Assembly (NCBI GenBank): GCA_030142905.1
Contig: JASJOG010000034.1
Span: forward strand, 554,501-618,500
DNA: 64,000 nt
DNA from: Heliopora coerulea
Taxonomy: Eukaryota > Cnidaria > Anthozoa > Scleralcyonacea > Helioporidae
Reading direction: 5' to 3'
In this document: positions 1 through 11,800 of the stretch, piece after piece
Numbering within the stretch: position 1 is the first letter of the stretch
Layout of the letters: the number at the start of each line of letters is the position of its first letter
Notes under the pieces: model-generated
Told to the model about the DNA's origin: nothing
Database searches by the model: none
Seen by the model: the letters and a program-made list of their open reading frames with translations, nothing else
Position numbers and translations under genes: made by a program

Positions 1-30
1 TAACATTACTATGTCACAATTTTACATCAG

Positions 31-295
31 GGGTGCTGGTGGCACAGTAGTGCACGTGTCTCTCACCACTGTTACTAGGGTTCGATTTCGGCTCCGTGCA
101 GTTATCTGATTAAAGTTACCTTGGTGACATGTAAGAAGAGTTGTCCAGTTTGACTCTACCATGCATCACAGGTTTTCTCCGGATACTCCGGTTTCCTCCT
201 ATAGTAACACTGGACCCATGAAGGGGTGGCCCTTACTGGACCTCTAGGGAGAACAGCTCAGATGGCTGATAGGGTTATCCAGTATAAATAAAGAC
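31..295 (+). repeat. tRNA-derived SINE, copy 1
   Basis: The left part looks like a worn tRNA gene, with an A-box-like stretch (tggcacagtagtgca) and a B-box-like stretch (gggttcgatttcg). The body carries tctccggatactccggtttc and the 3' end runs into tccagtataaataaag. A second copy with the same order of blocks lies at about 33472-33695. The body resembles a SINE that I remember as common in coral and anemone genomes; that part is recall. The 5' edge is approximate. Confidence 0.7.
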
Positions 296-1341
296 ACTTT
301 TCCTTTACCTTTGTTTAAGTCGTTCTTTTTGCTATTCATTGCCATCAACTGTTGTGGTTCTGTTTTTCACTAAAGGTAGAACAGAATCAGTCGGTTGAAT
401 CTGAGGTAACGTTGTCTTCTAAATCTTTTTGATAGGTATTTGAATGCATTATTGTATGCAGTACGTATATGTTTGGGTATAAATATTGGTGTACGCAGTG
501 GTATACACATGGGGATATACATGTAGGTTTTCGTATATGGGTATGTGTATACATGCAAACGCGTATGTGTATCTTTGAGAACACGTTTCTACTCTCTGTC
601 GAAGGGCCTTTGCTCGAAATGTCAGAATTCTTTGCGATCAGTCACGACAGTTACCAACCTTTCAACTTTTTACCTTATTTTACACTGCCTACGCAGTATC
701 CTGATTTTATATCACTGTATTTGTTTGTTCACGTATATAAGCATTAGAATGAAAACTTTATTTAACTTTTCCAACGCATCAGGGCCTTACACTTTTTTAT
801 CCAGAGTTCCTCGATAAATAAGCAGAGCCCCGAAATGCTGGAGAAGTTCAATAAAGTGACCTTGATTCATATATTTTGTTAAGTTTGAAGGGAAAGGCTT
901 TGTGTTGTCTCTCTGTCTGTATATATGTCTATGTACGTATATGTGTACGTACTACGTATATGTATGTATATATTGGTACTTATGTAGCGGTAAATTCAAA
1001 TATTTATTGGGAAAACACCATTAAATCGCGTTTAAAATACTTTTCAAATTATAATACGTGAAACTTTTTGTTTTCCTTTGGTTAAACCTAAATTAATCTA
1101 CCTTATTATAGTCTTTTCTGTTGTTGTAATTGAGCCTCCTATTGAAGTGTTTCACGTGTAATGTCTAAGACGAATGCATGATTCATTCCTGCCTTGTTCC
1201 TTAGAGTTTTTCCTTTTTATTTATTATCATTTTACCAATCATTTACCGTAGCCAAATTGGTTGCTTCTGAAGTGTTTTCTTTTTCCTGAAGACACGCGAA
1301 ATTCCTAACTAAATATTTTAACTACTTCCATGAAATTTCAG
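296..1341. other. Intron or 5' flank with TATG-rich simple sequence
   Basis: Two purine/pyrimidine-alternating patches rich in gtata/catac (about 468-575 and 915-985) lie here. No exon could be defended. The short reading frames over these patches are by-products of the simple sequence. Because the exon at 1342 starts in phase 0 after a splice acceptor, earlier exons of that gene must lie here or beyond the left edge. Confidence 0.4.
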
Positions 1342-2091
1342 ACAATTTCAATGGACTCATTGGATGGCCCGAAAGACCGGCCGAGAAAACCGTCGGTAAC
1401 AAGTGAAAATGAAGACCTTTTTAACGCTCACAATTTTGATATAAAAATTGAACTCGACTTTCCACTACCGGGTAATGTATATGTTCTTTGTATATCCTTA
1501 AGGTACAGAATATCTAGCTTCAAATCCTTGCTTCTGACATACATCGACCACCCACAACTTTCTCGCTCAGTGACAGGCCGGAGACCAAGTTAATGTTCGC
1601 GTATAACGTCGCAAGGTTCACACTAGTGACTAGACTAAAGGTGCACTTACACCTACGATTTATTCGTTGTGGTTGTCATCCTTATATGTGGGATAACCCC
1701 GTGACAGTTCATGCAGCAACATAGCTGCAGTTTAACACACGTACTGAGATGACATTCCCTAGACACAAAATCGGAGCCGTAAACGTGCAACAATGAGCAT
1801 AACTGGCGTACATTCAGCGAGAAAGTTTGCAGGTTATTTAAACGTGTGTCAGTCGTGACCCCAACTAAAAGTTTCAAGGAACAACCGTGCACGTGTGAAT
1901 TATCGCTGCACATTTATCGCATCAACCAGTTTAGCCTCACGTCAGACCTGTTTGATTATTTTTTTATTGTTTGCTTTTCAGATAACCGCCCAGTATCCGT
2001 GACCCCTAAAAACGCAAACCACGCGAAAGATAACGCTCCTCGAAGATCACTAAACCTTGAAGACTACAAAAAAAGAAGAGGACTTATTTAA
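1342..2091 (+). CDS. 3' end of an unrecognised gene (two last exons)
   Basis: Two exons join in phase: 1342-1471 (after the acceptor atgaaatttcag, donor G|gtaatg) and 1982-2091 (after a long pyrimidine tract ending in cttttcag, stop TAA). The joined reading runs from TISMDSLDGPKDRPRKPSVT through an acidic stretch to a basic C-terminus ending SLNLEDYKKRRGLI. The protein is polar, without membrane segments or a visible fold, and looks like the disordered tail of a regulatory or nuclear protein. I do not recognise the family. The gene is partial because upstream exons are off the left edge or not visible. The only AATAAA noticed downstream is at 3756, about 1.7 kb away, so the 3' end is uncertain. 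Confidence 0.6.
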
Positions 2092-5000
2092 TTGACATTC
2101 ACACGCCTTCGAAAACTTCGTTTTACTGGTGCCGACCTTGAATCATGTTTAAACTACAGGTCTGCAGGCTTGAACAAGCACTATTATTCTACTAATACAG
2201 TTTTAAAAAATGTTTTCGGTGATCTAGTCGCACTTTGACCGTCGCTAAAACTGTTTCTTACTTATTTCATCCTTTAATCTCTCTTATTCTGTCCCTAAGT
2301 TTGCGAATGGCAGTCCAGCCCAGGTCATGGAGAGTTTTCCTCAATTTAACCAGTGAAAGATTGTCGATCGGGTTTTCTGATCTTATTCTTTGCCTTGTTT
2401 ATTTAACCTTACACTGTTTACCGTGCACAACAAAATTGCAGCAAGTCGTACACAATTGTGCACTTTGATGTATGTGATAGTCTTTCAAGAGTCTAGGACA
2501 TATTGCTACGTTTGTCTTGGACAACAATTGTGCTCTTGATACAGCATTGCGTGAGCCAGGACGGACAGTCGCATATGACAATCGTAGAGTGTTGATTGGT
2601 GTTGACAGAAATCCTGTTGACGTAATTACCCCCATAACACGTGATAAAGTACAAGGCTAGAATTACTAAGAGTTTATTATTTAAGACCAAAGGTTTTCAA
2701 CTCTTAACATCGTCAACCGTGGTGATGATAGCCTTGTATTTCATCTTAAAAATCCTGTTATTTCAGAAAGCCACAGCAATGTTGCGAACAAAGAGTTTGT
2801 TGCGAGTTTATGTGTGGAGAGCCGTAGGAAGTTGTTAAAGGTTTTTTAAAGGTATGAAACGTCATCATAACTTCCACCGTGTTTTTAAACAACCTGTTAC
2901 AAACTTGCTGCAGCACAACGGACCAATTAATGGGAACTCATTCCGATATCGATCTTTTAAATTGCTTATTGTAAGATAGTTTCGGGTTTGTTGAAACCTC
3001 TGCGATTTTGCCCATGTAGTACTTCGCCCGGCATTCATTACATGCTGACGTTACTTGGTCCGGCCCCTACATCGTCAAATAATACTCTTCTAAATCTTTT
3101 CTGAGCGGTTGTTAATTGGCTGATTGTGCTAATTTTGGATCAAATAGTTTGTATTTCCGTCACTTTCATATGACGTGAGAGGGTCATGGCCGTTATCTTG
3201 GTTTATTGTAAATCTTTCAAGAACCATGCAGTTCAGTCAGCGAACTTGCTTTACACAATCTTCTGAAATCATTAAGTCACCTCCGTCTAGAATTTTGTTT
3301 ATCTGAAGGAAAGACTTCCTTGGAAGAAGCTCGTTTTTACGTTGACAAGAATTCAATTCCCGAGAGCGGCAGTTACGACAGCAGCTTTTATTTTATTGCA
3401 TTTGACTTCACATTGTAAAAACCCATGTATTGTTCGATGTAAATTCGAGATCAATGTGGAATACTGTTGTTCACAATGAGCCTATGAGGTGATGTTTGGT
3501 GTGACAGCTAGGGAATAGCGGTCACATCTTTCTGTCAACAGAAAGGTCATCTTTTGTGTGATAACCATATTGATTTTTATATCTTCACCTTGTAAATGTT
3601 TTTGCATGTAATTTTAATATAATAAGTATATTTAAATGCATTTGTAAAACAATTCATCGGACTATTTAGCGTCCAATCTCACCGTATTGATTTCATGCAT
3701 TTGTGATCTGTTACCAGTGTTCATTACTGTCTGTGCAAAATTGTAATTATTAAGTAATAAATATAATTTAGGTATGTAATTTTTAGTAGCTAGTTTGATT
3801 TATGGTAATCAATGATTTACCAGGCGGAAATCTTAAGGGCAAGATTTCGCTTACCTGCATGTGTGATGTCGTGTAGAAAGTTGCAAAATGGTTGTCATCC
3901 TGGACGTTTTTGATTCTCAGGTGCTTAAACTTTGGAAATATTCAAGCTGCTTTTTCTACGCGTTAAGTTGAAACAAGTTCATGTCATTGCCAGCTGAAGC
4001 AACTGGTTACAAAAATATTTATGGCTATGGTCAAGCCTGATCCTGAATGAAACGATCGGGCTTGTCGTTGACCACTTTCTTCAAACTGGAATGCGCAGGG
4101 CAAATTTTACAACCAGTACCCCTTTATAATGTAATGATGTCGATAATAGACGATTTTTCTGTAGCTCCATCATGTAAGGCCAGACGCTATATCCTGCTGA
4201 TCCCATTCAAACCAGTTTAAAAATCTCTAGATTCAAAGAAATACGTCTCCAGAATATAGACAAAGACATCCAAGAGGCAACAGCCCTACTTTCAAGATGT
4301 CGCCGACTGTCGTGAAAACGTTTTTAACCTTGCCCAGATTCATTCAAGCGCAAGAGAAACGTGGCATTGTAAATCGATTTTTTTTGTTTGTTCCTTAACG
4401 TCTTCAAGCCCGTGAGCTGCTAACAAGAGTTGGGTGTCTTCAAGATTGATATAAAGGTTTTATGTCGGTAAAGGGGTTGAGAAGCTTCGAAAATGGAAGC
4501 TTCGAAAATGATGAACAAAATGGTGAACTGTTAACAAACTTTTCCACACCGTACAGACTAAATACATGGCAGCTGGAGTTAACATGGATGTCTACACGAG
4601 CATGTGTGCATATTGTCTGCTGTTGGTGCCAATTTTGCCCAAGACCTGCACTTACTAAAATGGTGTATCAACAGATCTCCCACAGTTTTTTTTCACGAGT
4701 TCCGCTTTATACAACGGCATAACTCACGTTGGACGTCTTTCGTCAAAGGTTGAAGTCGCAGGTTGTTACGTTCCTTTCAGGAACTCGTTTGGCGATACCT
4801 GGGGTACGCGACTCGTACTGTACTTACATGTCACGCGAAGTTGTCCAACTTTGTGACGGGTGTAACTCGTTGCTTTTCACAGTGATGTTATAACAGTTTC
4901 CAATGTGAGAAAAGCTACCAGGAAACTTACGTTTTGTAATGACCGACTTCATATATAATCTAATTTGAATAAATCTAACTTGATCATGAATGAAGAAACT

Positions 5001-5829
5001 TTTTTGGTGGATTTTCGATCAATTAGAAAAATGTCGCGCTTTGACAAACTGCGATGTGAGGGTCAATTGACGAAATGATGAGGCAGAAATTCCTCGGACA
5101 GCTGCCATTCAGTCATGGTACCGCGTCAGTCTTAATAAAGGGCTCCAGCCGTTAATTGATATGCATGAAATGTCCGTTTCAAAAGAATAATTCGGATCGG
5201 GTTAACCAATGCAGGGATGGAAAATATGCTATGAAGCTTCATTATCGGTTATTGACGGTAGAAACTGAACAAAGAAGCCCAGTGGCTTGGAATTAACAAA
5301 CATAGTCGAGATTGGTTGAGTTTTCTGTTGTGTTGCTAACCTGTCGATTTGCTTGATGTGAACTAAATCGATCAGACTGAGCAGTCAAGGTTTTTCGTGT
5401 GAACGTGGCCTTAAAGGGGGAAAAAGGCGTACTTGAAACGTCACATATCCTTTGTTAATAATCCTTAACAGAAACGCGACGCGTTCACTGGGAATGGGAC
5501 CATAGAAATAATGCAACTCTATTTTTAGTGCGTCTAGGTCCTTGTTCATATTGGTGAATGAAGTCAGGCATATGTTAGTCCGCGTGAATCCTTTGTGATC
5601 CAATACATTCTCTACGATCAGTTAAACAAATTTTGGTCGCTGTATATGCTGATACACCTGCAATCTTACCTATCAGCGGCAGGTATCACATGACGTCCAT
5701 AAACAAAAGCGTTTCCTTGGCAACTCTTCCTAATTAAGGTTAATCTTTTTCTTTTAGATTGATCTACAGAGAAAGAACCTCTCTGCTGTACAACTGTTCG
5801 ATTAATGTATCTTGCTTCACATTATTTGA
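2092..5829. other. Intergenic stretch with no supported gene
   Basis: No exon chain, RNA gene or complete mobile element was found. A candidate poly(A) signal (AATAAA) for the upstream gene is at 3756-3761. A 15-bp unit (gaagcttcgaaaatg) is repeated twice in tandem at about 4482-4511. The short reading frames here lack splice context and conserved motifs. Confidence 0.5.
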
Positions 5830-8800
5830 ATGAGCGAAGACTTTTCAAGTCGTCGACGTCATAGTGGACCGGATTCACGGAAGAACGAAACTAGGATAAA
5901 CATTGATCGGCCCCGGTCTGGAAACCCAGATGTAGGTAACAAGTTCTCCTCTGGTCGTAACAATCAGTTTAGCTCTAGGTGAGTATTTAGTTTGGATTTA
6001 TTGCTGCTATCAGGTGAATGCCCCTGAGATAGTGTGATTATCCTCGGAAGACATGCTGCTTTCATTCTGCTAGTGAAGGATGAAACTATGAATTCTAAAG
6101 AAGGGCCATGGTGTACACACGAGCAGGCAATTGCCTAAATAAAGTCATTAGATTTCTTATTTTTTAGCGTTACAAACGAAATGAAAACAGTCGATCAAAT
6201 TCATTTTGCCAAAAATGTTAGGTCTCACATATATGTATACATACATAGTATATCTAATTTTTATGTATACACATACATACACTATGTCTATTTTTATTAA
6301 GAATATTCTGCCTTTCATGGTCTATAGTAGTGGGAGAATACTACCGTAAAAAGTCCAAAATTATTCAGCAAGTTACTTACCCAACTGCTCGGACGCTATG
6401 TTCGAGATAAAACCCGTTTTGAAAATTGTATTTTTTAAATCTCTTAAAAAGAACGTACTAAACAAGTGATTATTTAAAAACGTTTTGTTCTTTTTCGTTC
6501 TGTGATGAACAATCGTCAGCTGAATACTGTCTTATTTTCTTATGTTAAAACTGTGATATATTTTGTCCTTCAAGGGAAAATGGCGGATTGAACAGAGCAA
6601 GAGTAAACCAGTGGATGGAATCAGAAGTAAGATAACAAATTTTATAATCAAAATGGTTTTGTTCACGGGACGTACGTCATTGACTGCCCTATGTTGACTT
6701 ACGTGAACGTAGGCGTAGGAACTGTGGCCGCTTTAACGGTTTTGGCCGCTGTGTAAAAATTTTTAATTTTTTTAAAATTTTTTGGGTAATTGCCAACATT
6801 ATATGGACATCTGCACAAACTGAAAGAGTTTGAAACCAGTGATAATTAGCGGTTTTTTGACAGCCATTGAACTCATATTATAAGCTCACATTCTTGTTGA
6901 AAACATAGGGTGATCCTTTCGTTCATGTCATGCATCAGTTATTCAGACATGACTCATGTGCTCCTCGAAATCGATTGTACTACCGTCACTTTCCAGCATC
7001 CGAAGAGGAGAATTCAGAAAGAAAGTAGCCATGTCACGCAGTTATCAGCCTCCTTGGCCTACCCATTTATGAAATGTTGCCTACGGCCCTGGTAAGGCTG
7101 AATGTGTGAATTATCGAAGCCAAGTTGAAGAACCTTTTTCATAACAACCACCTTTTGTCATATTTTCAGGTTTGAGGTTAGCAATATTCTTTAGGGCACA
7201 TCTAGACCATGCAACTGTCATTTGCGATTGTTCATTATCGGATTGTTCATTATCGGATTGTTCATTATCGGATTGTTCATTATCGGATTGTTCATTATCG
7301 GATTTACTCAGCAGAGTTTTCTGGACGTATGACTAATGTAGCAACATTAGTGAGCGAATCGAGAGCAACAATTGAGCCCTGGAGACCATATTATATACCC
7401 CACTACCAACAATTGCACACAACAATCGTTTATTGAGAAAACAAGCCTATATCTCTGTCGTCGAGCGCGGAAAATCATACATGCTGGAATTTATCAATAA
7501 AGATCTTTCGAATGCAGAGCATAAAAAAATCAGAGTTGAGTTCAGTTGAAGAGGGCAGAGCAGAGTGGATATGAATGGAGAGGAACGAAATGAAATAGAG
7601 AAAGCTTCGATCATTTTAAAAGCCATCAGAAAGACCGCATTTAGAAAATAGTCAGAATTCATTTGCCGAGACAGTGCATTAATGTGAGACATTTCTTTGG
7701 TAGGTTAAATCAGACAAGGACCTAAACGCCCCCCCTCGGAAACCGTTTTATCATTATCCCGGTAATTCTGGTGCGAACCAAGGGTACAGTGCAAAAGTTA
7801 TCGGCAAGGAATCTTTCTGTGATAGACCTCAGACGGAAACTGGACGAAGCAGAGTTCCATTTTTCCCTGAAAACATCGAAGGACGCGCTCGACAGAGTGT
7901 CCACGAAGCTGGAACGAGCCCAGTTAGTTCTAGTGACGGTTCATCCGAAGACTGGGTTGTTGTGAAAAAGTAAGCATTAAGCCGAAAGCCTGGTTCACAC
8001 TTGAGCATAAGCATAAGCATAAGGACAAAAGAGAAGGCAAAACAAAGGAATGAAGTCAAGCCTGCGAAACAAGGATCGTCGTTATCATAAGCGTTAGGGC
8101 ATAGTCCCAGCATAAGCCATGAGCCAAACAAAAGATGAAACAAGGAAAAATTCTTGTTGTTTTATCTTCGCAAGTCCCCGAGGTGATATCATGTTTTGTT
8201 TTCGTATTGACCTTGTCCTTATGCTTATGTCGCTCGTGTGAACCAGGCTTAAGCTGTCCCACAGTTAGCCTTCTTCACTCCCTTGGCTAGAATTCCGCAT
8301 AGGGCAAACAGAGTAGCTATGAAATAAACAGGCTTTGATTGCAGTGTCCCTACTCCTCCCGAGCACACCTGTTCATTCCAAATTCGACTAGGAGTGTCCC
8401 TTCTTCAGATTTATCTGCTAATTAATATATGTCTCGTTTGGCACCTTGTTAAAAAGTACAAATCAATGCGAATGCAAATTCCAGTCCGTCTATCTGAGTC
8501 ATCGAAACAAACTCGAATAGATGAGAACGTGAAGGGTTGGCCGATGTCCTTAACGCACGTAATGACAGAACGAGCATGGAAAATGTCAAGATTGGTTGTG
8601 AGATTTGATTGTATTATTAATGGTTATATTACAGTTACGTGTGCGTACGCTAACTTGTATACTTGACTTACTTCTCAAGTTCTCGCGCCAGTCTTTTGCA
8701 GTCAATTTCCGACCTAGAAAACATCCCTGTCAACAGTCTCGTTGAATTTACTGACACATTGCAAAATGTAATTCAAAAACAAAAGCTCAAATAAAAGCGC

Positions 8801-11800
8801 TCCAAGGTTGTGAGTTTGCTTCAATGAACAAAATGCCTGAAAAGACAGTGTCTTCGATTACACGGATTTACACCACTAGGATACATTCCAGTTCAAAATT
8901 TGGCTATTTTGAAAACTCTTTTGCATCTCCATAGGTCATCTTCAGGTACCACAACGCACTGTAAACCTAAAGCTGATTCCAGCGTCCTAGTTCCAAACCC
9001 TAACCAGATTACTGCACCTTTGCGTGAACAATCAAGCGATGACACTGAACGAACACGAATGGTATTGTCAAACAAGTTTGGCTCAGCCTTTGAAATCTTG
9101 CCACAGATACCGGAACGTAATCGAAGAACAGAAGGACAGGCTGGAGACCAGAGAAATGTAACGGATTAAATGGGATATCTCCAGTAACTTGGCATGACCA
9201 GAAATGTCACATGAATTACAAGAAGTAACTAGCTTCGAGGAGTAGCATCATACAAACCCAAAATACGAGTTAAAGAGCAAGACAATTGAGATATAAATTT
9301 ATATTCTATGTCGACCTGGCGATGACTTTGAAACAGAGTCGAAATATCACCTCAATCGTTGTCTCGTCTGGTTCTTTAACGCATACCGTGGGCCTGCAAG
9401 ATGCTACCTTTCGGAGTTATTTTCTTCTTGCATTTCATGAAATTGTGAACTTGGGAAAGCCTTTAATCTCTCATAGTTGTCGTAGGATATTTTTCCTACC
9501 TCCCTGCGACGTTCAACAAGTTCTCATTACAAACTTGTTGCAGCTTGCTATGTGCGTATAGAGCCATCGCAGCAAGTTTGTTCAAAACAGGCTCGTCGAC
9601 TACAGTTACGTCGCGATAACTTGCTACAAACCAATGATCTAACTATGGCCGTTTCTAATGGGGGTTAAGTCTTAGTAAATTTTGTGAAGGATAACATTTA
9701 GTTGTGATTTAAGGGGATGCATTTCAAACAATAGAACACGTGATCTTGTTCACCTGGAATTGGGGAAATGTCTAGTTTGATAGTACATGAAGATTACATT
9801 CCTCCACGAGTTGGGGTGGTCATGGGTTGTTCTAGGGTTATTATATGGGACTGCGTCTTTTTTTTTTCTTGTATAAATGGCCTATTGTCATGAAGAATTT
9901 CAGAATCGTCCTCCGGGTCGGGGATGTGCTCAGTGGAAGGAGTGGAAACGTCACGCCCCCCGGATAATTTGACAAGCCAAAAAGTCGGCCAATGCTTCCA
10001 AACCTGAAAAAGTTTGTCGAAGAGAAGTGAACCCGAAAGAATAGGTTTAAAATTAAAAATTTTCTAAGAGTTGGTTTTGATAGCTTTAAGGAAAGCAAAA
10101 TTAAAAATTTTTTCGGGAGATTTTTTAAGGATCACTACTGTGATAGCGAATGAAAAACTGGGTTGAGTACAGAAATGTACAACTTTTGCAACACAACATA
10201 GCTAAAGAGTCTATATAAACCGTACGATAAGTCTACGGTAAACCGTAGGTTGGAGGACTGGAACAAACCCTTTCAAAATTTGGTCAATGCCCCTTGGTTC
10301 CTCCCCAAGCAGTTTGGTCTAAGCACATCCCTGCTCAGGGTAACATGAAGAGTTAATGTCATGATAAAGTTTTTCTAGTTTTTTTTGTGTGGATATTAGG
10401 GGTGTAAAGATTCATATACCTTTAAATTCGATTCGGTTTCGATTATTGCCTTTCGATTTCGAACATTTCGATTCGATTATTGAAATGTTTCTAACTTCTT
10501 ATCATACAAGAATTAAACAGCATGGGATTCAACAAGAACTCCTTTAACAGGATTCAAAACTCAGAAATGCTTAACTTTTTACCTGGCAACACAAAATGGC
10601 GTACGAACTATGGTGTACAAACTCCTTAGCTCCTCAATAAATAACACCGATTTTAAAGGTTTCTGAATTCTGATGTCATAAAATAAGAACTCATTTGAAT
10701 AAACGACCGCTAAAAATTTAAAAACCAAGTGTCTTTTTATTTGTATTTAATGCTTTAAAGACACCTTTCAAGGGCAACCTGGAGCAATTCAAATCGAACG
10801 AAAATCGAAATGTGGAACCAAAAAATCGTGAATCGAACCGAATGGTCACAATCGCGATTAACCGAGAATTCGATTAATCGTTACACTCCTAGTGAATATG
10901 GCTGAAGTGAAATAATTCTTTGTCCAAGGCTGGAGAATCAACATCGTTTAAAATCTACTCTGCCATTTCGCACTAAGTGACTCATTTTATGTATCTCCTT
11001 AATTCACTCTAGGACAACTCTGAAACACCTGGCAAACGAAACGTCACATCTGTTCCTAAAATTGGCAACATTGCCAAGAGTTTATTAAAATGGAAAGGAT
11101 ACATAGCAACGGCTGAAGCTCGCTCAAGAATTGGATTTAGGTCCCTGGCAAGTTCAAGAAAACCTCTATAACATAGTAGTAGTCCAGTTAATTCCAGGCA
11201 TGCTTACTTTACTGGATGAAACTGGGCCTTGCATAGTTAACGACGTTGAAGGAATCTCTTCCGCTTTGGGCTTTGGATAATTGAAGCCTGGAAGTAGACT
11301 TGCGTGGGCCTTTCCCAAGATTGCACAATTGTTTTTTTTCCTGTGTCATCTGTCCCTTACTGGCTTCTTATCTTCGTTGGTTTTTTGAGACTAATTTTCA
11401 GTCTTATACAAAAAAAAAATAAGGTATTGTATTTCATGCTTCAGCGCTTAGTGACTTTTTGTTCACTAACTTTTCGTTTCTTGACGAATAATTTTGCCAA
11501 AGCATTCCACTGCTGATATAAAAGTGCCCTAGTATAAAACTATATTGGGTCAATTAAACCCCATTCTCTTGGAAGGGTTAAAACCGTGGGAGGAAACAAA
11601 GGATTGCTCTTAGCTCACGGAAAAGTCCGAATTCACTTTTTCCATCCCCCAAATTTCCAGATTAAAATCTTTCGAAGGGGGTATTATTGTTTATATCTTG
11701 TCTCTGACCATTAATGATTTGGGAGATGATCCATGTTTACACCATCTACGAAATGCGAAAATTAGCGAATGCTTTACCTTAAATTACTGAACAATGTTTC

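Noticed and set aside
7209..7436. Frame with repeated IVHYR
   Set aside because: It is the translation of the 15-bp tandem repeat, with no splice or domain support.
7771..7965. Coiled-coil-like frame (64 codons) overlapping exon 3 of the unrecognised gene
   Set aside because: It is in a different frame from the exon chain. The frame I use fits both neighbouring splice phases.
9500..9650. Possible MITE around repeated acttgttgca/caagtttgtt words
   Set aside because: The pairing is short and no ends or target duplications could be found.
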